Notes: a model not told the origin generated them from the sequence alone. Counted from the first letter of the stretch, positions 9,460 through 20,692 are shown. The stretch: 64,000 nucleotides of DNA from Diaporthe sp. PMI_573 (GCA_021399435.1 JAJTUP010000131.1:1-64000), one strand, 5' to 3'. Numbers and translations are program-made.

Positions 9460-10290
9460 TTAATGTGTGATAACGGTCTGGATTTTGCCCTCCGTCTGTC
9501 CAATATAGTCCCGTGCTAATCTGGGCAAGTCTGCGCTCTTTTGACTCGACCCGATCTCGACAACTAACGGAGGGTACGTTTGTCCTTTGTGGAAGAAGAA
9601 AACGTCGGGGACCTTTGTTGCGCCTGTGGGCAGCTTGATTTCGGCTTCTATGTTGAGGCTGACCAGCTGTTTGATCGGTCGAAGGGTGTCTGCCTCGTAC
9701 TCGTCGTCTTGAATTGCCTGATCCAACCGCCGGTATAGATGGTCCCGAATCGAGCAGCCAATACCATTCTTCGTGAAATTGTGGGGCTTGCCCTCGGGCA
9801 TTCGTAGCGTGAGGAGCTCGGAGAGGGGGTCGAAGTCGTAGCGGTATTTGTGGATGCCTTCTCGTGTGGCGGCAGACACGAGTGCTTTGAGGTCGTCGGA
9901 CGAGACGTTCGGGAATGATACCCAAGACGGTCCCACGTACCGCCCGTGATGGGCCTCTTGGATATACTGGAAGGCAGTGACGACGGATTTAGGCAGAATC
10001 GTTGCAGATCGTGATCGTCCGCGACGCGGGTCGAGACGGGGTTGCGAGGTGGGTAATAGCGACGCCGGCAGCACGGTCGTAGAACACGATGACGTCGACC
10101 GCGGTGGGGACGGCGGCGCGGTCGAAGGCACGCTATCCGCGGAGAATGAGGTGTCCGGAGATGGCAAATGATGCTGGAGCGGGATCTGTTGCATCAGCCT
10201 GTGGTTTGCTGGCGCCATTGCGATGCGACGAGTGATAGACGTGATGTAAAGATGAAGAATGCGGTCGCGTGATGAAGGCCGCCGGTCCAC
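9460..10290 (-). CDS. PD-(D/E)XK-like (Uma2-type) nuclease-fold protein
   Basis: 276-aa frame; the ATG at 10218 (MAPANHRLMQQ) is the more likely start, leaving a Ser/Pro/Arg-rich lead-in before the domain. The domain has a YRYDFDPLSELLTLRMP strand, then a core VPDVFFFHKGQ...YPPLVVEIGSSQ: the D of PD and the E of VEIG fit the PD-(D/E)XK metal site, with S-x-Q in place of the usual K. It ends at a TAA just after KIQTVI, where homologs continue for two or three strands, so the 3' end may be frameshifted by a CA duplication. Known for the fold: restriction-like or recombination-associated nucleases; the function of fungal copies is unknown. Confidence 0.55.
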   Translation of the reverse strand: MDRRPSSRDRILHLYITSITRRIAMAPANHRLMQQIPLQHHLPSPDTSFSADSVPSTAPPSPPRSTSSCSTTVLPASLLPTSQPRLDPRRGRSRSATILPKSVVTAFQYIQEAHHGRYVGPSWVSFPNVSSDDLKALVSAATREGIHKYRYDFDPLSELLTLRMPEGKPHNFTKNGIGCSIRDHLYRRLDQAIQDDEYEADTLRPIKQLVSLNIEAEIKLPTGATKVPDVFFFHKGQTYPPLVVEIGSSQKSADLPRLARDYIGQTEGKIQTVITH

Positions 10291-10648
10291 CTGCCGGATG
10301 GTCCAGGCAAAGCTTAGTCAGCGGGCCAACTCCCAAGGTCGGCTTGAGAATCGGGGCCTCAGTCAGTCAACTAGGCGCGCACCATAACTACGATGCTAAT
10401 GACAATCAAAAGAGAATACGAATACCTTGCCCAAGCGCCAGACATCATTTTGACTGCACGCAGTCAGAGCGGCTACAGGCAGCAATTTCGAGCTGTTGAG
10501 AGTTTGCTCGTGGTTGTGAACAATACGGAATTGATTAAAAATCGACTTGACACCAAAATGAAGGCACACATTCACTACACTTCCCAACAATAGATTCCTT
10601 TCTCATGACGTGTCGTTTAGGACATTGTAATCAACGGGACTTTTCGTA
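10291..10648. other. Intergenic, nothing recognised
   Basis: Only overlapping short ORFs without domains. Confidence 0.4.
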
Positions 10649-10732
10649 GACCGGGAGATTGGTGAAGGAGGGTTTGGCCTCATCTACTCAAGTCAGGGCT
10701 CCGAGCATCGCAATGTAGGCAACTGTTTAGCA
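10649..10732 (+). pseudogene. Protein-kinase glycine-loop scrap
   Basis: About 28 codons read DREIGEGGFGLIYSSQGSEH, matching the kinase ATP-binding loop G-x-G-x-F-G. The following sequence turns into GCAAC-rich low-complexity DNA, so nothing of the rest of a kinase remains. Chance similarity is possible but the spacing of the glycines is exact. Confidence 0.35.
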
Positions 10733-10737
10733 ATGTA

Positions 10738-10759
10738 TTGCCGCAATATATTGCGGCAA
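10738..10759. repeat. Perfect 22-bp palindrome in GCAAC-rich DNA
   Basis: The half-site TTGCCGCAATA is followed by its exact reverse complement. It heads a 130-bp region made of GCAAC repeats and, further on, the complementary GTTGC motifs, so the whole region could fold back. Confidence 0.8.
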
Positions 10760-11004
10760 CGCAACGCAATGGGGGAATCGCGATTACTAAGGCAACGCAA
10801 CGCAACGCAATCTCAGATGGGCAATATTGCCTTTACGTTGCCTTCGTTGCCGTCGACCCATTTTTTATGCTTTTTGAGCCCCTTGGTCCCCTGAGTCAGC
10901 TATATAGGCTCAAATATAGCCGGTCAATACAATCACGATAGAGGCTTGTTAGTGCGCCATCCCGTAGAGCTTACTCAGCGACAATCTCACCCTCGGTCGC
11001 CATC

Positions 11005-11256
11005 ATGATGGCCTATCGAATTACCGACAAGATGCGTAAGCATATGTTCGACAATTGGAGCGAGAAGAAGCTCCAGTCAATGGCTGATGATGAAGATTGG
11101 ACCGTCCCCGAGTTGAAGGAGCGCCTGCTGGAGTTTGCCGCTTTCCACAACATCGACTCCCTTGATGATCCCGTTGTGGACCACGATGACGAGACCAACA
11201 GCATTTCTCAGCTGGATGGTGCGCAAATGCACTGCGACACCGTCAATGCTCCCTAG
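11005..11256 (+). CDS. Small acidic protein, unrecognised
   Basis: 83 aa; ATG in a reasonable fungal context. Composition is charged: a basic start (MMAYRITDKMRKHMFDNWSE), then an acidic helical segment (ELKERLLEFAAFHNIDSLDD) and a DHDDE patch. No signal peptide, membrane segment or known domain. The short intergenic distances around it fit a small housekeeping-like or orphan gene. Could be a chance ORF. Confidence 0.35.
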   Translation: MMAYRITDKMRKHMFDNWSEKKLQSMADDEDWTVPELKERLLEFAAFHNIDSLDDPVVDHDDETNSISQLDGAQMHCDTVNAP

Positions 11257-11594
11257 GCCCCATGTCGCCCAGCAGCAACAAGGCCGAGTCCGTTTTCAAA
11301 ATCAGAGCGTCTGTCTTCACCACGCCCTCGACTCTACACATTCTTTTAGAATGGTCTTGTATCCCGTACGAGGTAAGAAATAAATAACTGATAAAAATAA
11401 AATCGGCCTCCTGCTATGCATCCTATATTAGAATATTCTCTGGAGTTTCCTCAGGTGCGACGGGTGCTTTGGGTAAGGTGCCTGAGGCATCAATGGTTGA
11501 ATCATGACAAAACCAGCCCTGGGGTCCCACCAAGATTCCACAGGGAGCAGCAGCATCGAGGGAAGTGCAAAACTAACCTCAGGTTCCTGTTTAG

Positions 11595-11921
11595 GACCAA
11601 CTATGCCACAAGCAAACGCAACATAATGGACTCGAGTACAGTACTGCCAAGCCATTTGTGAATGGATGCAGAGCAACATACCACAAGACAAAGAACAGTA
11701 ATCTGTCAACCACAATTGTTTTAATCCTTATTGGGTCGATCTTTGTAATTGCAATCATCAGCGGTATAATAAAACGAATACGCCTGTATAGAATGAGTAA
11801 AAATGCCCAACGTAGCCTCCATGCTGATGGTTCTATGTCGGGATATAATATCTTACACAAAGCCTTGCCAGCGACTCCAGAGCCTGTCTACGATAGAGAT
11901 GGAAATCGGCGAATTAGATAG
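11595..11921 (+). CDS. Single-pass membrane protein, 3' exon
   Basis: The frame opens exactly at a splice acceptor: an intron at 11473-11594 has donor GTAAGG, an ACTAAC branch site and TTTAG. The exon encodes about 108 residues: a Cys/polar stretch (DQLCHKQTQHNGLEYSTAKP), a hydrophobic segment (TTIVLILIGSIFVIAIISGI) flanked by basic residues (IIKRIRLYR), and a polar tail ending NRRIR. That is a type I or tail-anchored topology. The upstream exon near 11416-11472 is ambiguous in frame, so the start is unknown. A pogo relic begins immediately downstream. Confidence 0.45.
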   Translation, partial: DQLCHKQTQHNGLEYSTAKPFVNGCRATYHKTKNSNLSTTIVLILIGSIFVIAIISGIIKRIRLYRMSKNAQRSLHADGSMSGYNILHKALPATPEPVYDRDGNRRIR

Positions 11922-11929
11922 TCGGATAA

Positions 11930-12138
11930 TGCCCGATTATTAAGTTTGTGTTTGTTGACGCGTGATTCCTCACGGCTAGGTTGGTGGTTTATTCTCCTGC
12001 GTAGTGTAGTTTCAGGGATGTTAAAGATACGTGCAGCCCAGGCTGCATTCAAGGGTTTCTTCCGATTTTTTTTTTAGAATTGTCAATTGCTTGAAGCGCT
12101 AGGTTGATTTTATCTTCTTTTGAGGAGATTGGCATTGT
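11930..12138 (-). pseudogene. Pogo/Fot1-like transposase N-terminal relic
   Basis: Minus-strand remains of the helix-turn-helix region of the same transposase family as the element at 35.9-38.8 kb: MPISSKEDKINLALQAIDNS, then after a frameshift in an A-run ARIFNIPETTLRRRINHQP, matching ARIFNVPRSTIIDRMNNRP there. DNA similarity continues into the 5' leader (AATATTTAAGTAGGTAG). The catalytic part is gone. Confidence 0.72.
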
Positions 12139-12189
12139 GGATGTTGATTTCTAGCGCGTTAAATATTTAAGTAGGTAGAGTAACACCAA

Positions 12190-12940
12190 GCCGAATGCCG
12201 TTGGTGTGGAGGTAGCTTCCGGTTCACCGGGTGCCAACAGTCTTATGCTTTACTGCTGACCCGTTTCTTGACCTGCATGTTGGATGGGTCATGACATGGA
12301 AGCTGTAGTCACATCAAACGATTCCTTCGGGTTGGTGAGGTCCGGGATGTCAGTGTGGCCTGGGGCCGGGCGGCATCGTACGTCGGAGCTGGTTTCTGAG
12401 GAGGTGGATGCAGCCGGGAGCCTGGCTTCAGCGTGCACCGACTTGCGGAGTTCCAAAATATATTCACTCAATCAGCGCCACGATAGACTCGACAACCCTC
12501 ACTTGGCTCTTGTCCATGATCCCATATCCTGGCTGCCCTACCGTGCTTCTCGTATCCTGGCTCCCCTATCCTCCAATATCCTGGCTTCCATGCAATGATC
12601 ACGCGGCCCAGCTCTTGGATCCCATTGTGGACCCCGTGTTATCAGTCGCTTATATTATATAGCGAGCGCGTCGAATGATTTCGCAAGTGCCGTAACCAGC
12701 TAAGGGGTGATTATAATCCCGTCACCGCGCTGACCAAGGAGCAGTGCCATCACCTCCTTGCCGCCGTTCCCATTCCCAGCTGCTGCCTCAACCACCTCTT
12801 CAGTGATCTTAACCTTGTCGCTATCGTGTGTGAGAAGTTTTTTCAGATCAGAAGAATTACATTGAATTTCGCGTTCTGCGCGAGATTGTTTAATACACAG
12901 CAGCCAAACCTACCGGTATTCCTGCTCGCGTCGCCTGTGG
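12190..12940. other. Intergenic, nothing recognised
   Basis: Short ORFs on both strands without domains. Around 12530-12590 a CCTGGCT(G/C)CC motif is imperfectly repeated three times. Confidence 0.4.
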
Positions 12941-13638
12941 TTGCCTGGGGTTAGGAGTGGTGGTCTGAGGTCTCTACGTGCGTTGATACTCGGCTTGCAG
13001 CCGGTCATTGGCTATTACCGAGGCGATCGTGGACCGGACCGCCTTTATATTAGGTCTCTCGTCTTCGGGTCTGATTTTACTTTGCCTCCTACATGGAAGG
13101 AAAGGTTGCCTCGTTTTGTCTCGTTTCTTAAGACTGAGACTGGACGCCGACACGCCCCGGCCCGACGGCTAGCTCCCGTCGCTCCCGCCAGCATCCCGCA
13201 TGGCTCCGCCCCATGCCCCGCTCTGGTCGGTACGCGAGCATTCACGTCAGCGTTCAAACCGTCCACATCTGGCAATTGGTCCCCTGGATCCAATGGTATT
13301 GTCGAATATGATGTCGCCTGCAGTGAAATTACTGCGCAAGAAAGGTATCTCTCCGAACAGCGCGGTCGTCTAGAAAGTGCAAGGCGCAAGAAGATAGAAA
13401 AGAGAGCTAGGTAGCTGGGCAGCTACGTCACGTCTATAATGTCTTGCAGAGCCTCTCCGAAGCCAGCTTGCAGCAAGCCAAAAAGCTCGAAGTAGACAAG
13501 TCATGTTACGAAGAGACGCTCTCCAAGCTCGAGCACTCTCCGATGGGAGACGGGATGCGCGGCCTCGTTGGCATTGTTGATCACCGCCTAGCGAAAAGGG
13601 CGGTGCTGGAGTCTGCCGGCATCGGGGAAAGGACATGA
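12941..13638 (+). other. Possible decayed gene with a coiled-coil end
   Basis: Two plus-strand frames, 12941-13414 and 13444-13638. The first ends in a charged helix (QERYLSEQRGRLESARRKK), the second starts SLSEASLQQAKKLEVDKS directly after a CAG acceptor-like site, as if one coiled-coil protein. The only visible donor (GTAGCT at about 13411) is out of phase with it, so a clean gene model fails. No domain recognised. Confidence 0.25.
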
Positions 13639-13970
13639 CGATGCGCATGGAAACCAAACATGGATGCAGCCAGAGCAACGATAAAGTACGCTATCGCCAC
13701 GGGAAGACTCGACAGAGAAGCAGGATAGCGGAACCGGGCGCAGTAGAGAGCACCTACGAAACGACCTGCCACACCGCAACCAACAATTCTAACACTGGAT
13801 CCAGCTTTGGTCGCCAGCCATAGGACACTGAACATTTGGAAAACAACTTCTAAGGGGTACAGTTGCTAAATACCCAGGCGGGTCGGAATAAGGCTAGCTT
13901 TTTAGAGCTCTGCTCGGCACACCAGATCACTCACTAATTTGTGGTATGCAGTAATCCTGAATTGCTCTAC

Positions 13971-16611
13971 TCAGACTTCGCAACGATACTGATCATTTTT
14001 AAATGCCAGTAACAATGCAGCTGCTACCTCCTGCTCATCGTCGTAAGCATCTTCGACAATCTGTCCTTCGTTCTCCCAGGATCGCCCCTTCCCCGAGGAC
14101 CGTCCCCCACCCACTCGGCCTTGGATGGCGTTGATGTAGTATCCGTCCTGCGCATAACCAGCCCCCCCCGCAGCAACATGTGGCTCGCCCAACAGAGCTG
14201 CAGCCATGAACTGTACACTATCGGTCCAACCGCCCTGCACGGCCCCCTCGTTTCCCCGGCCTTGTGTGGGGTCGTCCCCACCCGTAGCAGGATGTCGATT
14301 AGGATCCGCTTCATTCCGTGGCAAGTGGCCTCCCGTTGACTCCTTCCAATCCCAAGGCCCTAACTCTCCACTGTCTTGACCATGTACTAGCTCTGACAGG
14401 TTGCACGTCATGGGTATTTCTGATGATTGTGTTTGCACTCTCGAGTTGTTGCTTGGCCGCCCTAACATTGCCGAAGACCCGCCACCGAGCGGATGGAGCG
14501 GATCCAACCAGCAGTCCCGATAGTATTCCACCTCGGATTCAGATTCCCCATGTCCGCTGGTCGACCGACTTTGCTTAGTATATCTACTACGGGGCCTCGA
14601 GGATATCTTTTGGTTGGTGGCGGATGATAGTCTCGCCGAAGTTGGAGGCGGAGCGTAGGATCTGTTGTGTCTCTGACTCTCTGGAAAGATATCCAGACCA
14701 CCGTCCAGGTCATCATCCAGAGAGGGGATGGGCCAATCGAGATCAGGAGCCAGACCGTCGCTGGGAACTCCGACGATAGCCTGAGAAGGGTATTGCTGAA
14801 CCACCGGTCAATTTAGCAGCCGTCTCGCCCAACAGATTAGGTAGTTCTGTAGCATACCTCATGTGGCAGGACGCGTAATGTTTCCTGCTCTTCCCCTCCC
14901 TGCCCTGCAGGAGGGAGATGAGCTGCTGTTGCTCCATATCCTGCGGCGTAAGAAGCCGGCGTCGGAGTTGCAGAACGGCCCTGAGACGACGCGAGGAGCC
15001 GCGAAGCTTCACGCCAACAGTCCGCGGCCGAATACCGCGCCTCTGCGTCGATAACTAGCATGCGCTGCAAGACGTCGACCAGGCCCTCTGACTCCCAACT
15101 ACCTGCTTCTTCGACAATCTTTTTACACCACCGCGCTCCTATCCCGGAACCAGGATATGGGAGACTGTATGCGAATCGTAGGAGGACGACGCCAAGTGAC
15201 CAAATATCCACGGCTTTCGTATATCTCTGCCTTCTAGCACATACCTCTGGAGGGCAGTACGTCTCCGAGCCGCACCCTGTCTTTAAGCTGTTGTCTATCT
15301 TCGCAAGGCCGAAGTCAGACAGCCTAATGTAGAGGCCGTCCGGGTTGCGGCCAGGATTGCGATGCTGGACAAGGATATTTTCCGGTTTAATGTCCCGATG
15401 TGCAATTGGCACGGATCGTCCATGGAGGTGCTTCAGAGCCGATGCGCTTTGGTGGAGGATTATCACGCATTCCTCGTGTGAGAAATGGGCCTTGCTATGC
15501 TCATCCTCGAGGTTCCCGAACGCCATGTATTCCAAGTACAGAAGAGGCGACGGCGATGTCCTAGAAAAGCAGAGCCGGACAATATTATCCTAGGGATATG
15601 TTTAGAATGTGTACAGTGCTTGATTGAGCCTTCTGCTGTGTTGCTTACGTGCGAGATCCCTCTCATGATATTGATTTCCTTCTCCCAAGCTTCCCTGTCG
15701 TATTTTCTGTCTACCGGCTGCTTGCAGGCGTACTCCTCCCCCGTGCTGACATTCCAGTGACGACTTACAACCCCGAACCCGCCGTAGCCGATCCGGCCTA
15801 GCTGGAGGAGGATCGGATGTCTGACGGGGGTCTGTGCTCCACTATTGCGCTCGGTCTCGGGACCGCTCTGGAGGCCGAGTCCACGCAGAAGGTCTTGGGG
15901 ATTCGCCGCTCCCTGGCGGAATCGCTCGACATTGTTGGCGTATGCGGGTGACATTATATCATGGCGAGCGACAACGATCCGGAACTTGAGGTTATCATGC
16001 AGCCGCACGATTAATGCTTCGGTTTTATTAGGGGGGTGGAACCCGTCGAGGATCCAGTCAAACTCGCTGCGCGGCTTTCCTCCTTTTCCATCGTACGTGA
16101 CAATGGTTCCATGTCTGGAGCCGAGGTCTCGCACGATAAGGCGAGAACACCCGTCGGCGAAGTTGTTCTTGTACGTCAGCGCGAAGTGCCGCTTGCTGAT
16201 GCGCTCTATTCTGGGCAGGACGACGTCGCATATATTTTGATCCGTCCCGAACACTAGGCCCGAGGAAGTCCGTGGCGCGTGGCTGAACCGTACTTCAAGA
16301 TAGGGTAAGGTGTCGGGGTGGTTGCGGTCTTCTGGCGGCAGCGTCGATTCCCGGCTGCTGCGACCCTGTAGGGCCTCCTCCTGCTGCTGCTGAGGGAGCC
16401 TCGGGGGCATACATCGCGAGCTGTTCTCAATCGCACTCCGCGCATAAAGAAAGAGGTTGTCGTCCTCGTAAGGATACACCTGGGCAATCAGATCCGCATC
16501 CCGTATATAATGAAGCCGGTCCTCGTAAGGATATCCCTGGGTAGTCAGGTCCATATCCGCTATGGCTGAAAGTCTTCTCTCTATATATAGAAGAGAAGAG
16601 AATGGGAGCAA
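13971..16611 (-). CDS. FHA-domain serine/threonine protein kinase (three exons)
   Basis: 839-aa kinase, apparently intact. Introns at 15590-15648 (GTAAGC...CCTAG) and 14796-14857 (GTATGC...TTCAG, TTGAC branch) keep the frame. Residues about 100-220 form an FHA phosphothreonine-binding domain (SKRHFALTY, then RDLGSRHGT). The kinase follows: glycine loop LGRIGYGGFGVV (271-282), catalytic Lys297, HRD 385-387 with KPEN, DFG 413-415, PPE 434-436 and DIWSLGVV. The tail of about 320 aa is Ser/Gly-rich. The N-terminus has a short duplication (DLTTQGYPYED / DLIAQVYPYED); M20 is the other start candidate. FHA plus kinase recalls Rad53/Chk2 checkpoint kinases, but the tail and context differ. It faces a divergent partner gene across 410 bp. 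Confidence 0.88.
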
Positions 16612-17021
16612 AGAAGGATGGCAGACATGTTACGTGTTATAGCTGGCGTTGATATGCTGCAAAGAGGCGCGGCCACGAGCAGATGCGCCCAGCCCGCCAG
16701 CAGCTCATATCCAATGAAGCCGCTACCCCGCACGCTATGAGCGACTGCACGCCTACCTGGTTGGCAGTCGCTTTTTGGCAAGCATTTACAATTGGTACTT
16801 TATTTTCATCTGCGATAAGGTGGTAGGTTTATGTACTCTTGTGAGCTTGCGGGGCATTCCCGGCCATTACCCGAAATTGGGTTAGGCTGGCCTGGGCTGC
16901 CGACTCGGTTGTTGCCTGAGGCGAGACAGGCGATAAAGTCACAAACCATGCCCCTCACAAGCGTCATCTGCAAAACATCCCATCTACCATACCTCTTTAT
17001 TCGGCTCTACACAACAACAGA
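16612..17021. promoter_or_regulatory. Shared promoter region between divergent genes
   Basis: 410 bp separate the start codons of the FHA kinase (minus) and the basic nuclear protein (plus). TATATATAG lies about 25 bp upstream of the kinase ATG. The plus side has a CT/CA-rich leader (CTCTACACAACAACAGA) just before the ATG, typical of fungal 5' leaders. A bidirectional promoter is inferred from the layout. Confidence 0.45.
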
Positions 17022-19099
17022 ATGGCCTCCTCCGAATCCATATCTCGAAAATATTTCGCTCGCGACGTCGTTGCCTACAGTGATGCCGAGCTTGACCAGT
17101 ACTTGGAAGAATGCTGCGTCGACGGCGGGCCAATGGTCGTCGATGTCGAGGACCCGGAGAATCTGCCAGAGACTTTCATTCAGCGGCTGAGGTAATGGCC
17201 TTCCGTCTGCCAGCGTCTCGCCCCTTTTTCCCTACCTACTAACAACTAGATAGAGATCGGGCAGGGCGCGCCAGCGATACAGGCCAGTCCCGCCCAGTCG
17301 ATCCCGGCCAGCTCACCTCGCGGCTGCTCGACATCTCCGCCGACAGGAACACATCGCCGCAACCTCTATCCCAACAATTCGACCGCGAGAGCTCAGTTGA
17401 TACTTTACCGCCTATCCCCCCAGAAGTGCGGGAGAGAGAGCATTACAATACCCTTGTCGAGGAGGGCGGCCGGCCCCTCTATTCTATTGACCTTGTCGAC
17501 GAGGTTGCTAAAGATCCGTTCTCGCACTGGGATATGCTGCGGCCTTGGGTGGACTATCCTGCCGATTCCGATCCCGACCCCGATACCGATTCCGGTGTTA
17601 GTTGGAATGTTTTTTGGCGGCAGTTGAGGAGTTGGCGAATGTTCCGCTACTGGCAAAAATTTAATAGAGATGACCGTACTGGTTGGGACGGCCCTTATTA
17701 CGAGGTATGGGCGGCGTATGAACGCTTCGTCTGGGTATTCCGACGCAAATCCCCAACCTATACGGAGGCGGTAAAGAAACTGCTTGCGGAGTACGGCTTC
17801 ACCCGGCCGTTCCAGTTCCATGAAGACCCGACACAGCAGGACAAGCTGACGACCTGGATCGAGTACCTCGGCTACGAGTGCTGGGTGCACTACCGATACG
17901 CCAGCCGGGTCAAGCATATGCAGCCAGAGTACGATGCAGCCTGGAAGGCGCTTGTGGACTCAAGCATATTGAGGCCGTTCGAGACCGAGGAGTATGTATG
18001 TAACATCGAGTGTGCGATTCGGAATCAGAGTGAAGAAGATCAGGCCACTCGGGCTGTCACGTCAGCCAGGTCGGCTGCTAAAGCGGTCTTCATATCGGCA
18101 TACAGCGACAGGAATAACCCGCGGGGCTCTCGCCTTACCCCAGCAGCGCGTATGCAGATGATGGCGGAGGCCAAATCGAGGTTGGAAGCGGCAGGAAAGG
18201 CACTGGCGTCGGCTAAGAGGCGAGGTGACCTCGTCACGATATTCAACCAGAGGGTAGGGAAGTACCTGAACACGAAGATGGACGCAAAGCGCCATAGCAT
18301 CCGGGTGCAGTGGACCCTGGAGCAAGTCCCGCTTATCGAGGCCGAGTTGAACAGATCCAGCGTGGCCGAGGCCGGTCCGGATACCGTTTGTGGCACGAAG
18401 AGGAGATTCGGACGTGACGAGGAGGATGAGGCCACACACGATCGAATCATCAAGAAGCAGAGGCGGGACGCTGGTGAGCCTGGCCCGACGCCAGGCTGTA
18501 AGGACAGCCCCGGTTACCAAAGAGCGAAACCAAAGCGCAGCCACGACGATAGTGCCGACGACGGTGCCAACAACGGACCGCCTTCCAAGCGGTTGAAACG
18601 CGGCGGCGGCGACGACCTGGGCTCTCACAGTGAGACCCCTGACGGTGCTGATGCAGGATCGGCTGGGGACTCACGGGAGTCTGGAACTGCTGAGATTGGA
18701 AGACCAGATGACGATGAACGTGCAGTGATGACTATAGAAAGACCAGATCCGAAGGGGAGCAAGCCCTCCAGCGATCACCTGCAGCAAAGGAAGAGCACAA
18801 GGAATGCACGTCAGTCTTCGACAACCTCCCAACCGCTTCGTCGCAGTGCTCGGATTGCGGCCCGTCAAGAGGCGCTACAGAACGTTGTGACTCGGTCCGG
18901 CGCCGCCAAAAGCGCACCCCGAATCTCGCGCCGAAGGATGGCAAAGGCACCAGCGCCTCCCTCACCCATGGCGTCGCAAGACCAACAGTCGAGATTTCCG
19001 GCGACAAAGATAAGGAAACAGGGGGCGAGGGGAGGCAGTCGGCGTGACACGTCAAAGGTCAAGGGAACGTCGAAGGGACGTCGCCAGTCAAGTGACTAG
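17022..19099 (+). CDS. Basic, probably nuclear partner protein (two exons)
   Basis: 671 aa, unrecognised family. Exon 1 (17022-17191) begins MASSESISRKYFARD; a 62-nt intron (GTAATG, CTACTAAC branch, ATAG acceptor) joins it in frame. The first 300 residues are Trp/Tyr-rich and look folded (VFWRQLRSWRMFRYWQKF, WAAYERFVWVFRRK). The C-terminal 250 residues are disordered with basic clusters that look like nuclear localisation signals (PSKRLKR, RRSARIAARQ, SRRRMAK) and Lys/Arg/Ser-rich repeats suited to nucleic-acid contact or phosphorylation. Divergent pairing with the FHA kinase suggests substrate or partner, which is inference. No stops or frameshifts: probably under selection. Confidence 0.75.
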
Positions 19100-20267
19100 C
19101 CTACAACTCGTACCTACAATCAGATATCAAGTCGGGGCAGGACCGCCAACAAAAAGGGCAATCTTGCCGATCCTTCTCGACAACGGTCGGCATTTATAAC
19201 AATATCCGTCCCACGGCCGTTGTCCCAAGCAGCACCTATCCGGCCCCCTAACGGATTTCTCCATCTCGAGCGTCTCTCCCAGACCGCTATTGGGAATCTG
19301 AAGACAACGACGATAACGACCAGGCTGCGGCGACGGCCAAGGCAGACCTTGCGGTCAAGGAGATATCTCAGGCAGAAGATGTCGATCGGCTGGTAGAGCA
19401 CAGCAGGACCCGCCGTCCTACACTACCGGCGCCCGTGCTCCCCCGGCCCACGCTTCGGCATACCAGACAAAACGGCCGCACAGAGCCCGAGCATCTGCTT
19501 GTCATGCAAGCCTACCGATCTTGACCAGACTCGACTACTCATCCCAACCCAGCCGGGAATCGAATCAGGTGGTATGGGCTCGCCTGCAACCCTCTCAACG
19601 GGTAACACGGCAGAGTCGGTATCATAAGCTGGATCATTGCGGCAAGGCACGCTTCACAATACCAGGTCTACGGTGAAGAGGAGATACATGAGGCCACAAG
19701 ACACGAGCGGGACGCCTCGAGCCCAGCGCAGGGGAAGGCAACTTGAATTCACGATGGGCAGAGAGCCATGTAGCAGAGGTCCATCTGTCGGATTGGACAT
19801 ACCCGTTAACCTGGCAGGGCCGGGGGCAGCGGGCAGTCCCAGCGCGTCGATGGATACTACCTCATTAGCACTCCTGATGGCATGGCTCCCAGACAGTCCG
19901 AAATTCTTCCAGTCATGGTCGTTAATCCGACAGGGTCAGAGGCAGCGGCGTAGGCTGGAAGATACTTCGTGACGTTGTGAACACTTCCTAGGCATGGTCG
20001 TTATCCTGGCAGGGCTGGGTGCAGCGGCGGAGCCTAGGGAGAGCGGTTCTACGGGTCCGTCCCTGGGATATGTTTCTCGCTAGCATGTTACCCATGGATC
20101 TGGCGCATTGGTGGTCGGCCTCGCAGTGACGAGATCGAGGATACGCTTATGTCTGGGTGGTGTCGAGCAACAGCTTGACGACTCATCAAACCATTCAGGG
20201 CGGCGTATGAGAGCGGGGTTGGGCTACAATCATCTGCGGGTAGACGTCCTAGATGAAGCTCCCATCC
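19100..20267. other. Intergenic with a degenerate three-copy repeat
   Basis: No gene supported. A roughly 30-bp motif (GTTAACCTGGCAGGGCCGGG and variants) occurs near 19803, 19920 and 19998 with heavy divergence. A 111-codon ORF at 19637-19972 runs through it and is probably incidental. Confidence 0.4.
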
Positions 20268-20588
20268 TTATTCTTGATGTGGAGCACATGTGAGCTGATG
20301 TTTTTCTTCTCTAGGCAGAATATTTCTCACGGAAGGGGCGAGTTGTATGGAAATGTTTATTGGCCCGGTCATTTTATTTCCCAAGCATTGATTGCAATAC
20401 CCTGAAAGGCGATTCCAATCGATGCCTTCGTAGCCGGTGTAGTCGGCCGAGGAGGAAGTGTCTGTAGCTGCCTCTCTATTGATATCGGATCGATTGAAGT
20501 CGGTCGTGGTGTCGAGATCGCTGTTGGCGATAGAAGGAGTAGTTGAAAGCAGCGCTGCTGGGTTATCGGAATTCGTAGGTGGGGCCAT
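20268..20588 (-). pseudogene. hAT transposase N-terminal fragment
   Basis: Minus-strand start of an hAT transposase: a Ser/Thr/Asp-rich lead (DTSSSADYTGYEGIDWNRL) that in fungal hATs precedes the BED zinc finger. The homology stops soon after and the BED finger is not present. Just upstream of its start lies the AT-rich inverted repeat at 20693-20808, consistent with element ends. Confidence 0.55.
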
Positions 20589-20692
20589 TCGTACTTCGTA
20601 GATGGCGGACGAAAAAAAGGACAGAGTTTGCCAGGAGTGGGTCAACTTGTCCTGGGGACAAGGAGTGACAAGCGGTGATTGGCCAATATTTT

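Noticed and set aside
9480..9925. Arg/Pro-rich 5' half of the minus-strand frame ending at 9227
   Set aside because: It is a shadow of the PD-(D/E)XK frame; composition is low-complexity Arg/Pro/His.
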